DNA of 64,000 bases, from NCBI GenBank assembly GCA_018466975.1, contig CM031562.1, positions 3,410,001 to 3,474,000 on the forward strand. Reading direction: 5' to 3'. Below the pieces are notes generated by a model. The model was not told where the DNA came from. It searched no databases and saw only the letters and a list, made by a program, of their open reading frames with translations. Both the position numbers and the translations under genes were made by a program. This DNA is from Sparassis latifolia (lineage: Eukaryota > Basidiomycota > Agaricomycetes > Polyporales > Sparassidaceae). Below, in pieces: positions 33,632-45,724 of the stretch; position 1 is the first letter of the stretch, and every line of letters begins with the position of its first letter.

Positions 33632-34747
33632 TCAATCGTTGTCGTCCTCGCTGTCACTTCCACGGCTAGCATCACTCCCTTGCTCCAAACCCTCGATTTT
33701 GACGTCCTCTGCCTTCCGAGTCTCACCTCCGTTCCCGTCGTCCGCGCTCTCCTGCGCCTTCTTGGCTTTCATCTTCTCAATCACCTTGTCCGCGCGGTTG
33801 AATATACCGGCAGTTGGTGCTCCACATGCAGCGCACTTTGGCGTCTTTGCGAAACGCTTGATGGCGCATGCTGAGCACAAGTAATGACCGCAGCGAGTGA
33901 CGACGGGATCAGTGTAGGATTTTCGGCAGATGATACACGCGAAGGGGATGTCTTCGTCGGAGTCCGAGTCCGAGGCATCCTCGACCTCTTTCTGAGGGTT
34001 TTCCGCGAGTTTGTCTAACTGCCAACCAGCGAGATCTAACAACAAGTGTCAGCTGTGAAACCGAAGGGCGGCCACGAAAAGACTTACAGGTTCCTCGGTC
34101 GTGTAGGAATTTACACGTATCACCATAGCCGCAATAACCGGTCTCTGTGATACTGCGGGTTAGAACCTATTCCAGTCTTAGTACACCGTATGCTTACCTT
34201 TGTAGTCCTTGCAGACATCCGGCTGGTAGTCAACAATGGTCACAGTACGAATGGTACTGCCCGACGACCGCTGAGGGCCCACGCGCATCGCCTTGGGCAC
34301 CTCCTGGTTCCTCTTTATGTGGCTCGCGTACGCCTTCTGGCCTCTATACAGCCCGTCATCAGGTACGTCTTCATCGTCGTCTCCCGTATCCTTCCGCTGC
34401 CGCTTCGCCAGCATCTGCTCCGCCTCGTCACCCTGCAGAATCTCCAGCGCCGCGTTCGTGTGCGACCCTGCTGCTGTCCACTTAACGTCAGGACCCTCAC
34501 GCTGCTGCTCCTCGTCTGCATACTCGTCATCGCGCCGCTGCGTCGCCGTACGTTTCGTGCCCGCGCTAAGAAGGTTTCCTGTGGGTTTGCGCGACGGTAG
34601 GACTACTTCGGACTTGGAGGACGAAGGCACTGGGACTATAAGTGAACCAGCGGGTGGAGATACGGACCGTTTGCGAGATGTTGTCGGTCTCCCCTTGCCC
34701 TTCTTCCTGAAGAATGGCACTGTTAGTCCCTCTGATGTAGACGCCAT
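33632..34747 (-). CDS. cwc24: Pre-mRNA splicing factor Cwc24 (RNF113 type)
   Basis: Cwc24 joins the activated spliceosome and binds near the 5' splice site and branch region. The N-terminal half is basic and disordered ([18 protein letters not shown]) with the conserved [20 protein letters not shown] and [26 protein letters not shown] zinc finger is split across two introns ([23 protein letters not shown]). A C3HC4 RING finger follows [21 protein letters not shown]...[14 protein letters not shown]...CAACGAP. An acidic Ser-rich tail ends the protein. The start [12 protein letters not shown] is preferred because conservation begins there; an ATG at 34840 is in frame, but the sequence between looks like a pyrimidine-rich leader. 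Fungal homologues show the same CCCH plus RING order. Confidence 0.92.
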
Positions 34748-34840
34748 CGCTACCAGCAAGTTGATGGTTCTGAGAAGACGAAGGGTCTGAGAAGATGAAG
34801 GGTATGACTGAAGAGCGTTCTTGCTCAACTCGGAAGCCAT

Positions 34841-36504
34841 CGCTAATTAATTACGTTGCTGAGTAAGCAGAATTTCCCCAAACAAACATAAATAAGGACC
34901 AAACTGGGAGACCGTCATAGCGTACTCTTTTGGTATGTTTTATGGGACCAAAGTCGCGAACGGTGCGCGTTTAGTCCTCCACGCACTTCTCAACTTGAAC
35001 ATCACACTCTCGCGACTGTACTTCTCGACGTTCCACTTCTTCTCCCTGATTAGATGCTGCACTGACGTATGTGAGCGTTTCTCACGGGTATTTGGTTAGT
35101 CTGGATTATCTTTGCAACATGTTCGGTACGCCGAGGTTGCTTGCACATTGATTACAAAGTGCCTGCTTAGAGCCTCTCTGTTGGTGCATGGAGCTCTGTG
35201 AGTCATCTATCCGGTGTTCATGTTTTATCGGGACGTCGTTTGGGCCTGTATTGATTTTCGGCCTTTAAATCACTTTCGACTCGCGTTCCAACGAGTTCGG
35301 ACCAGACTGCTGACCTCAATGATCCCGAATTTTCTCTGAATCACGCCGGTGCTGACAGAGACAACGTACGGCACTCTTCTGTCGGAACATTGGAAGTGAG
35401 AGACTTTCATGGCCAAGACTGACTTATCATCAGAGAAGCAGGTGCATTCCGAATAGATTTGGACCCTATGACCGCTCCTAGCGTGCGCGTATCCTCTAAA
35501 AGCGGCGCCGTTCACCCTGGCTGCCAGATCGTGAGCTAGCATCTGTCTGTGCACTGATAAATGTCTCCCTCGTTGTGCTCACTTCGCTGTCAACGAACGC
35601 ATCAGGTCTGGCCAATTTGATGAAGACGGGATCGCTTGTACGGCAATGACACACTACTCCATTGGAGGTTGAAAATATTCAGTTCTATCGATGGGGCGTA
35701 TCGCTCTGCTGTGTATCTTCGTTTTGAATGGTGTGCGACGGCCACCGCGCAGTAATGTTACCCTTGATACTGCATTCATCAGGCGTATCGGTCCCGGCAA
35801 TCTCGAAGTCGAAGAAGACGGTTTGCGGTATCTCGAGCCTGCGGTCTCCATTGTTGCATATTGCCCTTGGATTGCCCAACTCCTGCAACACTTGTCCGCA
35901 GACGATGGGCCGTACCGCTGCCTAGATGGGGCCGGTTGTCGAGTCAGGAACCGGGAAGATTTGCTCAGGCAGAGGTCGGATACCCGATGGAGGCGATTTA
36001 TCTTATCGATCCTATCGATCTTATCGCTCTTGATGAATGTGACGGGCCTGTATTTCTAGCGAAAATTGAGTTCACCTCGTTTTCCGGTTCCTGACGAGTG
36101 CGCTGAAGGACCTCCCTCAAATAATGTATGTTGGAGGATCCTGAAAGAATAAGGAGACGAATATACTTCATTGTTATGCTCTCCTTGAGCCTCAGAGCGC
36201 GTTGATGCCACGAGGAAGAACTTGGAAATCAGGAAGCCAAGACGATCGAGTCAACAAATTCCTCCCAAAACTGTCACGGCTATCTTATCGCCCGAGGCAT
36301 CTTAGTCACCTCCTACAAAACCCCTGCGTCACCTGGATCGGACTGTCCTTTGCACCCTCAGCACCACACTTGCGCAAGCATCACCCGCCGATACGTCGAA
36401 TTACCACCAGCGCACCGACAACCGACGCAGTACGTCAAGTTTCACCGCCAGACGACGAGCACGCGGCTGCCGCGACCGCGCCGGAGTAGCAATACGCAGC
36501 CCCC
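34841..36504. other. Intergenic, upstream of the bZIP gene
   Basis: A minus frame at 35685-35891 has protein-like composition but no family. A short simple repeat (atcgatcctatcgatcttatcg, near 36000) is present. The last 300 bp is probably 5' UTR and promoter of the bZIP gene. Confidence 0.35.
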
Positions 36505-37587
36505 ATGGCGCCATCCCACCTCCAGGGCCTGAATATCGTACATCCTCCTCCCCCACCAAACCCCTACCTCTCGGACGCAGACCTCCTATCTGTACCACCT
36601 TTTCCTGACTTGAATGCTCAGCTGGACCTCTGGACGAACCTGAACTTTCAGTCCGACGAGCCGGCAGCCCCCTCATCCCGAGGCGACAGTGGCAAAAAAG
36701 ACCTCGGCTTTGACGGCAACTCACGCAGTCCGGGAGATGGGAGCGAGGACGACGGAGATCGGTACGATGACCTCGACGACGATGTGCATAGCAAGGGCGG
36801 GGTCGCGGAGATTGGCGCTCACGAGAACGTCGTGACGGGGACGGTGCTGCCCCCCACTGGCGTCGCGCACCGCGGCAATCCCGGCGCACAGGCAGGGGTG
36901 AACGCTTCTGATCTTCCGATGCCGTTAGACATCGGAAGTCTACTGGCAGGCTTCGGACTAGACCCCTTCCTGGTTCCCCCAGTGCAGCAGTCTGCTCCCC
37001 AGGCCGCCAGCGCTTCGTCTATAGCACAGCTTCTCTCCTTACATGCTACCACTTTCCGCTCGCCCCAGATGGGCAACTCCCAGCAGCCCTCTCAGCTCCC
37101 CGTGCCTGCACAGGCTCCCCCTACCCAGTCGCAGCAGCAGCAGTCCCAGCCCCAGCAGTCTCAGGCCAGCGCTCCGGCGCCGAAGCGCTCGCGCACCACG
37201 CGCTTATCTGTGTCCTCAGCCACGCCATCCCAGCCCGACTCGGCTCTGAGCCCCGAGGCGGACGACAGGGATCCTGCGTCGCCCCTTACTGCGGCAGAAG
37301 ATAAACGCCGACGAAACACCGCTGCGTCCGCGCGGTTCCGGCTGAAAAAGAAGGAGAGGGAGGCGGCGCTGGAGAGGAAGGCGAAGGACCTGGAGGGGCG
37401 CGTCAGTGAGCTTGAGAAGGAGTGCGAGGCGTTGAGGAGAGAGAACGGGTGGTTGAAAGGGTTGGTCGTCGGCGTCACCGGTGCGGGCGCGGCACAGCAG
37501 CAGCAGCAACAGGTTGCGGTCCCCGCACGCCCAGCGGCAGGCGCGAAGAGGAGCAGAGAGGATTCGGAAACGCAGAGTGAGGACTAA
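36505..37587 (+). CDS. bZIP transcription factor, Cys-3/MetR type
   Basis: An unspliced 360-residue frame. The C-terminal bZIP has the basic region EDKRRRNTAASARFRLKKKE followed by a leucine zipper (LERKAKDLEGRVSELEKECE, ALRRENGWLKGLV). The RRNTAASARFR signature is that of Neurospora Cys-3, Aspergillus MetR and yeast Met4/Met28, which activate sulfur-assimilation genes. The N-terminal 250 residues are Pro-, Ser- and Gln-rich with an acidic patch (SEDDGDRYDDLDDD) and short poly-Gln. A second short poly-Gln run and a basic tail (AGAKRSRED) follow the zipper. The family call is good; a sulfur role is inferred, as some basidiomycete members of this clade control other genes. Confidence 0.85.
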   Translation: MAPSHLQGLNIVHPPPPPNPYLSDADLLSVPPFPDLNAQLDLWTNLNFQSDEPAAPSSRGDSGKKDLGFDGNSRSPGDGSEDDGDRYDDLDDDVHSKGGVAEIGAHENVVTGTVLPPTGVAHRGNPGAQAGVNASDLPMPLDIGSLLAGFGLDPFLVPPVQQSAPQAASASSIAQLLSLHATTFRSPQMGNSQQPSQLPVPAQAPPTQSQQQQSQPQQSQASAPAPKRSRTTRLSVSSATPSQPDSALSPEADDRDPASPLTAAEDKRRRNTAASARFRLKKKEREAALERKAKDLEGRVSELEKECEALRRENGWLKGLVVGVTGAGAAQQQQQQVAVPARPAAGAKRSREDSETQSED

Positions 37588-38147
37588 GTCCGCCGCGAAG
37601 AGGCATCGTCATTGTGTAATTATCTTGTTTTTTTTTTTTCGAAATTCGCCGTCGACTCATCCTTCTCCTACATCCCTAGTATACTAGTGGTCCGCGTTGT
37701 ATGCGTATGCCAAGCTTCTCTCTGTCTTCTTGCTTTGTGAAGAGCATCATTCTGACTTCGCTTGGGTTATGGAGGGTTCGAAGAACCATGTACGACGATA
37801 GCGTATGTATTCTGTAGGCCCACCCGGTTGTATACTCAGTGAATCAATGCCCGCGTCGACCACGACTCCACGTCTGAATGAGTGGTTGTTTTACATGGAT
37901 GAACTATCTCTTCGTGCGTTTCCCTGGCAAGGCTACTACCGTGACTAGGCTATCTGCCCCTGCAATGCAATCGGGACAGTAGTTTAGTTTGCACTCGTTT
38001 CTCAATGTCAGAACCCATTTTACTCTCTATGGATTCTCTGCTAATTCTGTGAGACACAATATTTGGAAGATGGAGCTCAGAAAGACAGAAGTCTTCGAGT
38101 ACAAGTACTGACACCCGCTCGGAGAAACCGCGATTGCAGCAATCAGC
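37588..38147. other. 3' flank of bZIP gene, intergenic
   Basis: A poly-T run near 37628-37640 follows the stop codon. Otherwise nothing was recognised. Confidence 0.4.
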
Positions 38148-38537
38148 GCGATCACATGACTTGCGTGACAAAACTGGTAGCAAGTCTTTTAGGGTTTGCA
38201 CAGCTCAAAATAAATTATTCTACAACCACAGATATGTTTTAATCCATATATCAGAGTGATCTTTTATTGCAGAGATTTTATTTCTGGCCTGAGGAAGCGC
38301 CGAGAAGCTTTCTGCTCAGCTGAATACAGCCTCGATGTCACACGTGTCACAACAGTCTTCGGGTCACGGAGCTTTTCAGGTCTTCCACATCTTAGAAATA
38401 AAAATTCTGTAACCACAGTTTTATTTAATATACTTCTTTAGACAAATTTTGGTGGTGGAATAATTTATTTTGAGCTGTGAAAAGTTGAAACCCTGAAAGA
38501 CTTTCTGCCGGTTTTGTCACGCAAGTCATGTAATCAC
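38148..38537. mobile_element. MITE-like foldback element (about 390 bp)
   Basis: The arms 38148-38229 and 38451-38537 form an imperfect inverted repeat of about 85 bp that includes ACATGACTTGCGTGACAAAA and CAGCTCAAAATAAATTATTC. The interior is AT-rich and non-coding, and it holds a direct repeat around aaccacag. No clean target duplication was found. Confidence 0.65.
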
Positions 38538-38686
38538 GTGGCAGTGCATGTCTCCGTACATTACTTTACTGCCTGATGATTTTATCTCTTTCCTCTGTCT
38601 CTAGATTTGCTTACTTTACACTACCGCTACCGTACTGACGAGGTGCCTATTACGTGCCTGAGCTATTTTATTAGCGTAGTCAGCTA

Positions 38687-39565
38687 CACAGGAAGCATTA
38701 CCACTTTTATCCATTGGAAATAACCTGGCAAAAAGCATGGAAATCAATAATATATTTTCAGAGGAACCTCGAGAAAAAAGTGAGAAAAGAACAAAACATT
38801 CTCACGGTTTTTCCCTTGGAAATAAGTTGCCTACCATATCAGGCAACTGGACATGCCAGGACATCACAAGGCGCATTCCACCTTTTTTCCTGGGGAAAAA
38901 CCTGGGGAAAATGACAAAATAAGTCTCCGGGAAATATCCAGGAAAAACTGTGAGAAAACAATAGTGTAAATCCTGGGGAAAAACCGTGACCCAGAAAAAG
39001 CAAAGATTTCTCGGACCGCATACCTCTTCATCAGCAAAAGTCAACTCTTGCTTACCCAGATTATTCCCTTGATCGAGGAAATTTTAAGGAGATCCTCATT
39101 ATTATTCTTCCTTATTCACCTTAATTGGCCAAATAAGGAAGCAGACCTCCTTAATCAAGGCAATAAGGAGCTAACCAAGAGTTGACTTTTCCTGATGTTG
39201 CAGAAATCCCGATTTGGAAACAAAGGTTTTTTCTCCAAGAAATCTGTTGCTTTTTCTGGGTCATGGTTTTTCCCCAGGATTTACACTATTGTTTTCTCAC
39301 AGTTTTTCCCGGATATTTCCCGGAGACTTACTTTGTCGTTTTCCCCAGGTTTTTCCCCAGGAAAAAAGGTGGAATGCGCCTTGTGCATGCCAAAACCCGG
39401 ACAAAACTACCATATTTGGCGACCAACTTATTTCCAGTGGAAAAACTGCGGAAATGCTTTGTTCTTTTACACATTTTTTCCTCATGTTTTTCCCGCAGTA
39501 TAACTTTATTGATTTCCACACATTTTTCCAAGTTCCTCGGGAAAAAAGGGGTTATGTGTCCTGTG
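38687..39565. mobile_element. CACTA-like MITE carrying a nested element (879 bp)
   Basis: The ends are CACAGGAAGCATTAC and the inverse of CACAGGACACATAAC, flanked by a perfect 3-bp duplication CTA (38684-38686, 39566-39568). Outer sequence matches the element at 7246-7607 in reverse orientation; the additional 521 bp at 38865-39385 is a second insertion. The arms are long inverted repeats rich in GGAAA motifs. It has no transposase. The right end lies 133 bp before the start codon of the LysM gene. Confidence 0.9.
38865..39385. mobile_element. Nested CACTA-like MITE (521 bp)
   Basis: The ends are CACAAGGCGCATTCCACC and its inverse, with arms of about 145 bp (to about 39010 and from about 39230). 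The target duplication CAT (38862-38864, 39386-39388) is perfect, and the uninterrupted site is present in the copy at 7246-7607 (inverse of about 7430-7440). The termini resemble those of the host element, so the two are probably related families. Confidence 0.9.
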
Positions 39566-39698
39566 CTAATCTAAATCGTTTAGTGAATACAGGTTCCCAT
39601 ATTAGGTATGGTAAGCACAAGTCAAATTTCCCACGATCATTCCAGAGTTACTATGATACAGTCACCGCCACATGGCGAGATTACATTCCACGTAACTT

Positions 39699-41255
39699 AT
39701 GCCGTTCAGCAATGGCGGCGACGGTGAGCACGACCTACTAGACTCTGTTCTCAGAAACCCCTTCGCGGAACACTCGTACGACTCCTTCACCTCTGCTGTC
39801 AGGCCGAAACAGACGAAGCCAGCGGTCAGACGGCGCGGTTCAGATGCTCCTTCCAGGGGTGAACACAACGATCATGATCCTTGGGACAGCAGCCATGCGA
39901 GAGCCAGGACGTTTGATTTTGGTCCAGTGGCTAGCACCAGTCATCATCCTCTGGTAGGGAGCCTGTGGTTCGGCTCTGACAATCTTGGGATCTCAGCGGA
40001 GGATGCGACGCGTCCCCATTTGAGGCGCCTGCTGAGTGACATTGAGGTTCCACCTTTTGGCTCTGAAGTAGACGATGCGCAGTCAAGGGCTGATACCCCA
40101 TTGTCCAGAGAGATGGAGAAGGAGGTTATTGTCCATGAAGTGAGCAAGGCCATTTATTCTCTAAGTTCATCTCGCCAACAAATTACGCTTGCAACCTGCA
40201 TTTATTAGGTCTTACCGAAAGACTCTCTCGCCGGGGTTGCTCTGAAGTATGGCATCACTCTAGCGGATCTTCGCAGAGTAAACCAACTCTGGGCCTCCGA
40301 TTCCATTCATTTGCGCAAGGTACTCTATATACCTCTAGACAAAGCACGTCGAGCGAAAGAGTTCAGACCCGATCTGATAGACCTCTATGACGACTCTGAC
40401 CTGTCCTCCTCCGGACAACCTCCTGATGCAGCAGAGGATGGTGTCACAGGCCAGACGAGACCTAAACAACTGAATCAACCCACAATTCTCCGTGTTCCCA
40501 TTTCCCAGCTCTCGTTCTTCCCACCACCATCGACACCGAGGACCTCAGTCGAATCTCGATTTCCTTCTAACAAATCCCGCACCATCTTGCACCCTAGGAG
40601 CGCAACCGTCAGTAGTACCGCAGTCCCCCCGGTCTTCTCTGCGTCCCCCTTCGGATCGTCGTCCTCGTCTCCTGCCCCGGGTTTCCTCTCACATACCCGA
40701 TCCCGAACGCACAACTCGAGTACTCTCTTCAACGTTCCTTCCATCCGCGCGAACAAAAGTAATGTGATCGCACGCGTATCGTTCGAATCCTCTAGCGTAT
40801 CGGTGTCAACGCCGAGCGACGAGCCAGAGTGGGGACACGAGATGGACGACATCAGTCATTTCCCTTCGCCTGCGGCAAGCAGTGGTAAAGCCGTCTCCGA
40901 AGAAGATCCGTACGCACGGTTGACCCTTCTTCCCAACTCTGCATCAGGCATCGCTACGGCAGGGAGCTCAGCGACCAGAAGCAATCGCCGCGGTGGCCGA
41001 GATAACAGTATAGAACTATCGCCGTTCCCTGAGACCCGCTCGAGCCCTGTCGCTCGCACACCTACTCTTCGTCGCGGCGATAGGCCTGCAGCTCCGTCTG
41101 CGACTCTTGCTTCTTACCTCCCCTCCGCGGCGTACATGACTCCAGATCGTGCATCATTAACTTCGCAATCACAGGCCGCCGTGCGTACAGCCCAGTTGGA
41201 ACCCTCTCCGGTCATGCAGTTGCCATTGAGAACGGGACAATCGAAGTCGCGGTAG
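39699..41255 (+). CDS. Intracellular LysM-domain protein
   Basis: Two exons (39699-40139, 40209-41255) give 495 residues. A single LysM domain at about residues 143-190 spans the splice site: IVHEVLPKDSLAGVALKYGI, TLADLRRVNQLWASDSIHLR and KVLYIPL. There is no signal peptide, and long Ser/Pro/Thr-rich low-complexity regions flank the domain. This is like fungal and animal cytoplasmic LYSMD proteins, not secreted chitin-binding effectors. Function is unknown for this group. A CACTA-like insertion sits just upstream and may touch its promoter. Confidence 0.82.
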
Positions 41256-44200
41256 ACTGGTACGGTTCATTCCCTCTGGGATGTATAAACTGTAGATTGC
41301 CAGCCTGCTCGGTTTGTGGTGCCGACATATCATGCCGATTGGGACCCAGTCACGCCGACTTGGCTCGGTTGTAGTGCTTGGATGGCTACCGTTGAGCCAG
41401 ACGGGGACGCCGCGCACTCCTCGCAGTACAGGGAAGTGCAGAGAGAGCGTGCGAATGGGACGTGCTCGTGCTAATTTGCTGCTGTGAGTGTCGTGATATC
41501 GATGGAGGGCAAAATGTGTCTCTCGTGACGTATTTTAGGCGAAACCATGGTTCTTGTTCTCGTCTCGTCTTCTCTGTAGGGAGGAATGGGAAGCCAGACC
41601 TGGGGAAGGTCTTACTTCGGATGGATCTCATGAACTCCCACGCAGATATCTCTACCAATTGCAGCGGCGGGCCATCGTTCTGGACATTCGAGCTACCGCC
41701 ATGTATATTCGTGACCTTCGCCTACGATTTCGACTACAACCATTATTGTTTCCTCCGCCGAGTTCCGTTCTCGGACACCCTGGGCCGGTCGAAGGCTCGG
41801 CGTGCCCCTCACAAGGAAGGTTAGGTTCCTAACTTTACTTGCTGGTCGGATGATTTTCGTACTTCGAATCTTCTGCAACGTTGTTCGCACTTACGTTGTC
41901 CGGTTCTTCTCCGGTCTGATGGTGCGTCTGGGCTATCGAACTTTCGGTAGCTTGCGCAGCTCTCGTCCAATATTGACTATAGCAGGAGTGAGTGCTGGTG
42001 CTCGCATGTATTGGCGGATCAATTGATGGCACCGGAGTTGCAGGTGGGGCTCGCGCAAGGCACCGCGGTGCGTTATGAGCATTGTTTTCGCCCCTTGGCT
42101 ATGAATTGTCGGAAGTAAAACTACGAGACTTTTTGTTCAAATGAGGATTTATGAGTAGCTTTCAGTTATGATTCGGCTCCGAGACCGTGGGCTCGGACGA
42201 GATGAGTCCTTTTTGACGCCGAATCCCAGGCCGCACTTCTTCCATCCAATGATGGGGCTGTTGGCACAATCCACTGTGCAAGAGTACCAGTGTCGTAGCT
42301 TACGCTGATGAGCGTACGTCCTTCAGGGTGGGGTGTGAGTGCTACTGACTCATGCTAGGTTTTCGTTCGCAGCGATTGGAGTGGTATGCAGCCGACGGCG
42401 TAGTGCACAACCTTTGGAAGTCTATGCAGTTCTCATGCATCCCACTCGCTACCGGCTCTTCTGCATTTGAGTTCTGCACTACACGTTGAGCAGCTTCTGC
42501 CGGAACAATTACTCCCAGCTCGTCGTCTGGACGATGTTCTGATTCGTGTCGTGAGTTCTATGTTCCGTGGTAGTATCATATCGTCAGATCAACAACACGG
42601 ATTAATATGTTTTTCTGTTAGGCAGATGAACGTATATGTACCAAGGGGGCAGCGTCTAAATGCACGCCGAAATGTAGCTGTGATGCGAATGCAAGGAGTC
42701 AGCGCCCTTTAAGCACGAGGAGAGCGAGCTACCTGGCGCTATGAAATGGTCAGAGGGGGTGGAGCAGTTCGCTATCGAGTCCTTCTCACGTTCCGAGTTA
42801 GCTACCGCCTCTGGAACGACAGAGGTACGGTGCATGCACGAGGTGATCCTTTTCATTCTTCTAGTCTGAACATTCGTAAGGCATGTGTCGTCAACTGTGC
42901 CCGAGCCACCCATCGCAAATTCAGGGTGAGGACCTTTCGAGGTGAGTGGCATGCATTCCTCGTTGATCGCACCGCGCCATGCCTCTTTTGAGTTCTAGAC
43001 CATTGTGCAGCAGACCTTCCGCACAGCAGATCACATTAACGCGGCAGCGCTTGGAACCTTAGTCTCGAGGAATTTCAGATCGATATAGCGCGGACGGTCG
43101 TATCCCGGGTATCACGCCGTGGACTGGCGCTTCGGCATCTGGGCGGTGCGGCATTGTGGACCACCTTCTCACTGATGTATGATTCAGAGGCCTCACGGTG
43201 GTGCGACGGAAGACAGACGGACTCTTCACAGCTTGATGTCAGGTGCGCTGTCAGTACTGCGGCCGTATGCTAGCTATTGAGGTGCGTTTTTGTCCATCGA
43301 ACTCTGTCCTTGATTGTTGAGCATATCACGGATGCCATACTGGCGCTGCCTAGATTCATCTATTGACTAGGGGGGGCCGCTCACATCTGCCGTGGCAAAG
43401 AGTCCGACGCGAGCACCCGTGCACCTAGTGCGTTTATGCTTTCCCTCCAGTTATTTGTCGCTGGAAGCGTTTTATGACCGGCTCAGACTATGGTCAGAAC
43501 ACAGCAACAATGTAACAGATCGGAGCAAGAGTGTTGAGGTCTGATCATGCTATACAATTGCAGTAAGGATTGTCGCTGTGCAATAGCAATGCGACCGCTG
43601 ATCCAGCCCCCTTTAGAAATTTGATAGAGTTACCAGTCATTGCAACCCATTTGCATCATTTACCGATGTTTCTGTTGATCACTGTTGCGCCGTCCGACCG
43701 TCCTTAGTTTAATCTTCCAGAACACGTTGGTGGTTCCTTGTAATATCCCTTGTTAAACGCGCTCAAATATTAGAATTTGTTGCAGCGGCATCGGAACCTA
43801 CCTTGATTGCAAATTTGGGTAACTTCTAGACGTTCCCGTGGTTGGAGGCGACATATACGGGCTTTCTTCGCTGAATCAATTGAACCGACAGTCGCGCTAT
43901 GTACACGCCGCGCGTACTCCAGAACCATCCTGTTGAATGCTTACTTCATGCGATGTGAGCAGTTCTCAGCGCTGTATACGGGTATGAAAGTTTATCTTGT
44001 TTACAGGAGACAGGTTCCGCGTTTCTGTGTAGCCGCCGGTGGGCTTAGGGCGTGGCGTACCCTTCTCCGTACTCATTATTGGTAAAATTTGCAGTAATAA
44101 TGAGAAGCAACCGAGTGCCAGAATGAATTTGCCTCGAAGTCCCTTCAGTGGCTTCTGCGATGTTCTGGGATTGTAAAAATCTCATGTTCATTCTTGTTAG

Positions 44201-45724
44201 GTTCATTGAATGGCGACCTTCTGGGATATAGAACAGGGGTTGATTATGTGTGCTGTGGTGAGTATCCAGTGTTGACAAAGATCATCTTGCCGATGTTTTA
44301 TTGGTCACAGCCTGCCCTCCGGGTTGTACCCCATTATTCTGCGAACCAGACCTTCATTGACTTCATGGACGTTTTAGTCGGCCGGCCGTCTATCTGCTCC
44401 ACAATCGTCGTTGGCTATCCAAAGATGTTCGGCCGACGTAAGATTGCAGGTGATGTTGACTACTCCTTCGACGAATCAAGTTGCAACTCGTGGGCCTTCC
44501 AAGCCGGCTATCGCGTTCACGACGACCTGCAGTCCACTTAAAGTTCATATCGTCCGACCAATCAACGCGTACTTGGTCGACTACGGGAGGTCGGTATGTC
44601 TGAGGCACCGTGTAGCCTGACAATTTACTCGCCACATTGTTGCAGGCGCATTGGATCAAGCGACTGATGCGTTGGTTAAACCTAATCATGGCAGCTTTGT
44701 GTGCCCCGTTTGGAAGAGAGTCAAGTCTAGGCAGTCTCGGCAGGGAAGCGTGCAGACTGTGTGCTGAGAGTTTTGCGCAGATGCAGACCTCTTGGCAGTG
44801 GTTGATACTCCTCCGAGCGACGCAGTGCTAAGTGCGATCGGATGGTCCGAAGAGATCTCCGTGAGTCGCTACTTTCCCTCCGCAGAAGCTGCCGACCACA
44901 ACCGTGGTGTAAACATGCTGCATCGCGTATTACAAGCTGAACGCCAAAATGCAGCATCTCTGCCGGGAGACCCAGGTCGGAAATATCAGAAGGCTTGCAA
45001 CTCTGTATCAGGTTTCTCTGTGTGGGTTGTTGGACAGCCTAAACAGACTAGTGGCAGGTACGTCTTTATCGCCGAATGCTAATTAATCTGGGATCTTGCG
45101 GCACACGCACGGGTGGATTCAGTGGGACCTCGAGCTCCGTTACGTTCTGGCGCACCATTGGTCAATGCTTAAGGTTTACGGGTGCTGATAGCAGTCACAT
45201 GGACAAGACATGAATAATTTCTTTGCTAACATCATTGAACTCTCATTCCGTAATTATCTGATGGCGTATGGGGCACAGGTGGACTTGCTCTGCGGGAGAG
45301 CATGACGGAAGTGCGAAGATGCGCACCTCGGGCGACTGAAACTCACACCTGTTCTGTTCGATTTGTCAGTGATTGCTAAGGAGGTCTCATCCCCGTGTTG
45401 AACTTCTCATCCACGCTGACAACATGAATAGTTGACAACATCTACATACACAGCGACTTCTAGAGATTTATAAAGATCCACTGATCGCTCGCGATCATTA
45501 TCGGGGTTTCTACTCTACGCCGCGGACTCTAGCCGCGCCTGGCATGAGCGGAAGTAAACCGGGGCTCGTTAAATACAATACAGTCAGCGGCACTAATACA
45601 AATTCGACGGCGGCCAAGGGTATCATGTACCTATGATTCTCACTATCGGAGCACGACAACTGTCACGGTATGTTTAGATAAGTCACGCACCTCAGCTTCC
45701 GCTTCGAACAGCCGCACTCACCTT
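41256..45724. other. 4.5-kb gene-poor region
   Basis: Only short frames on both strands, none with a domain I recognise. The base composition is mixed with no evident tandem repeat. It could hold decayed genes or elements, or non-coding RNA genes. Confidence 0.3.

Noticed and set aside
41330..41400. Possible 5S rRNA-like or tRNA-like segment
   Set aside because: A few words resemble 5S sequence (gtagtgcttggatgg), but the rest and the internal promoter boxes do not match.
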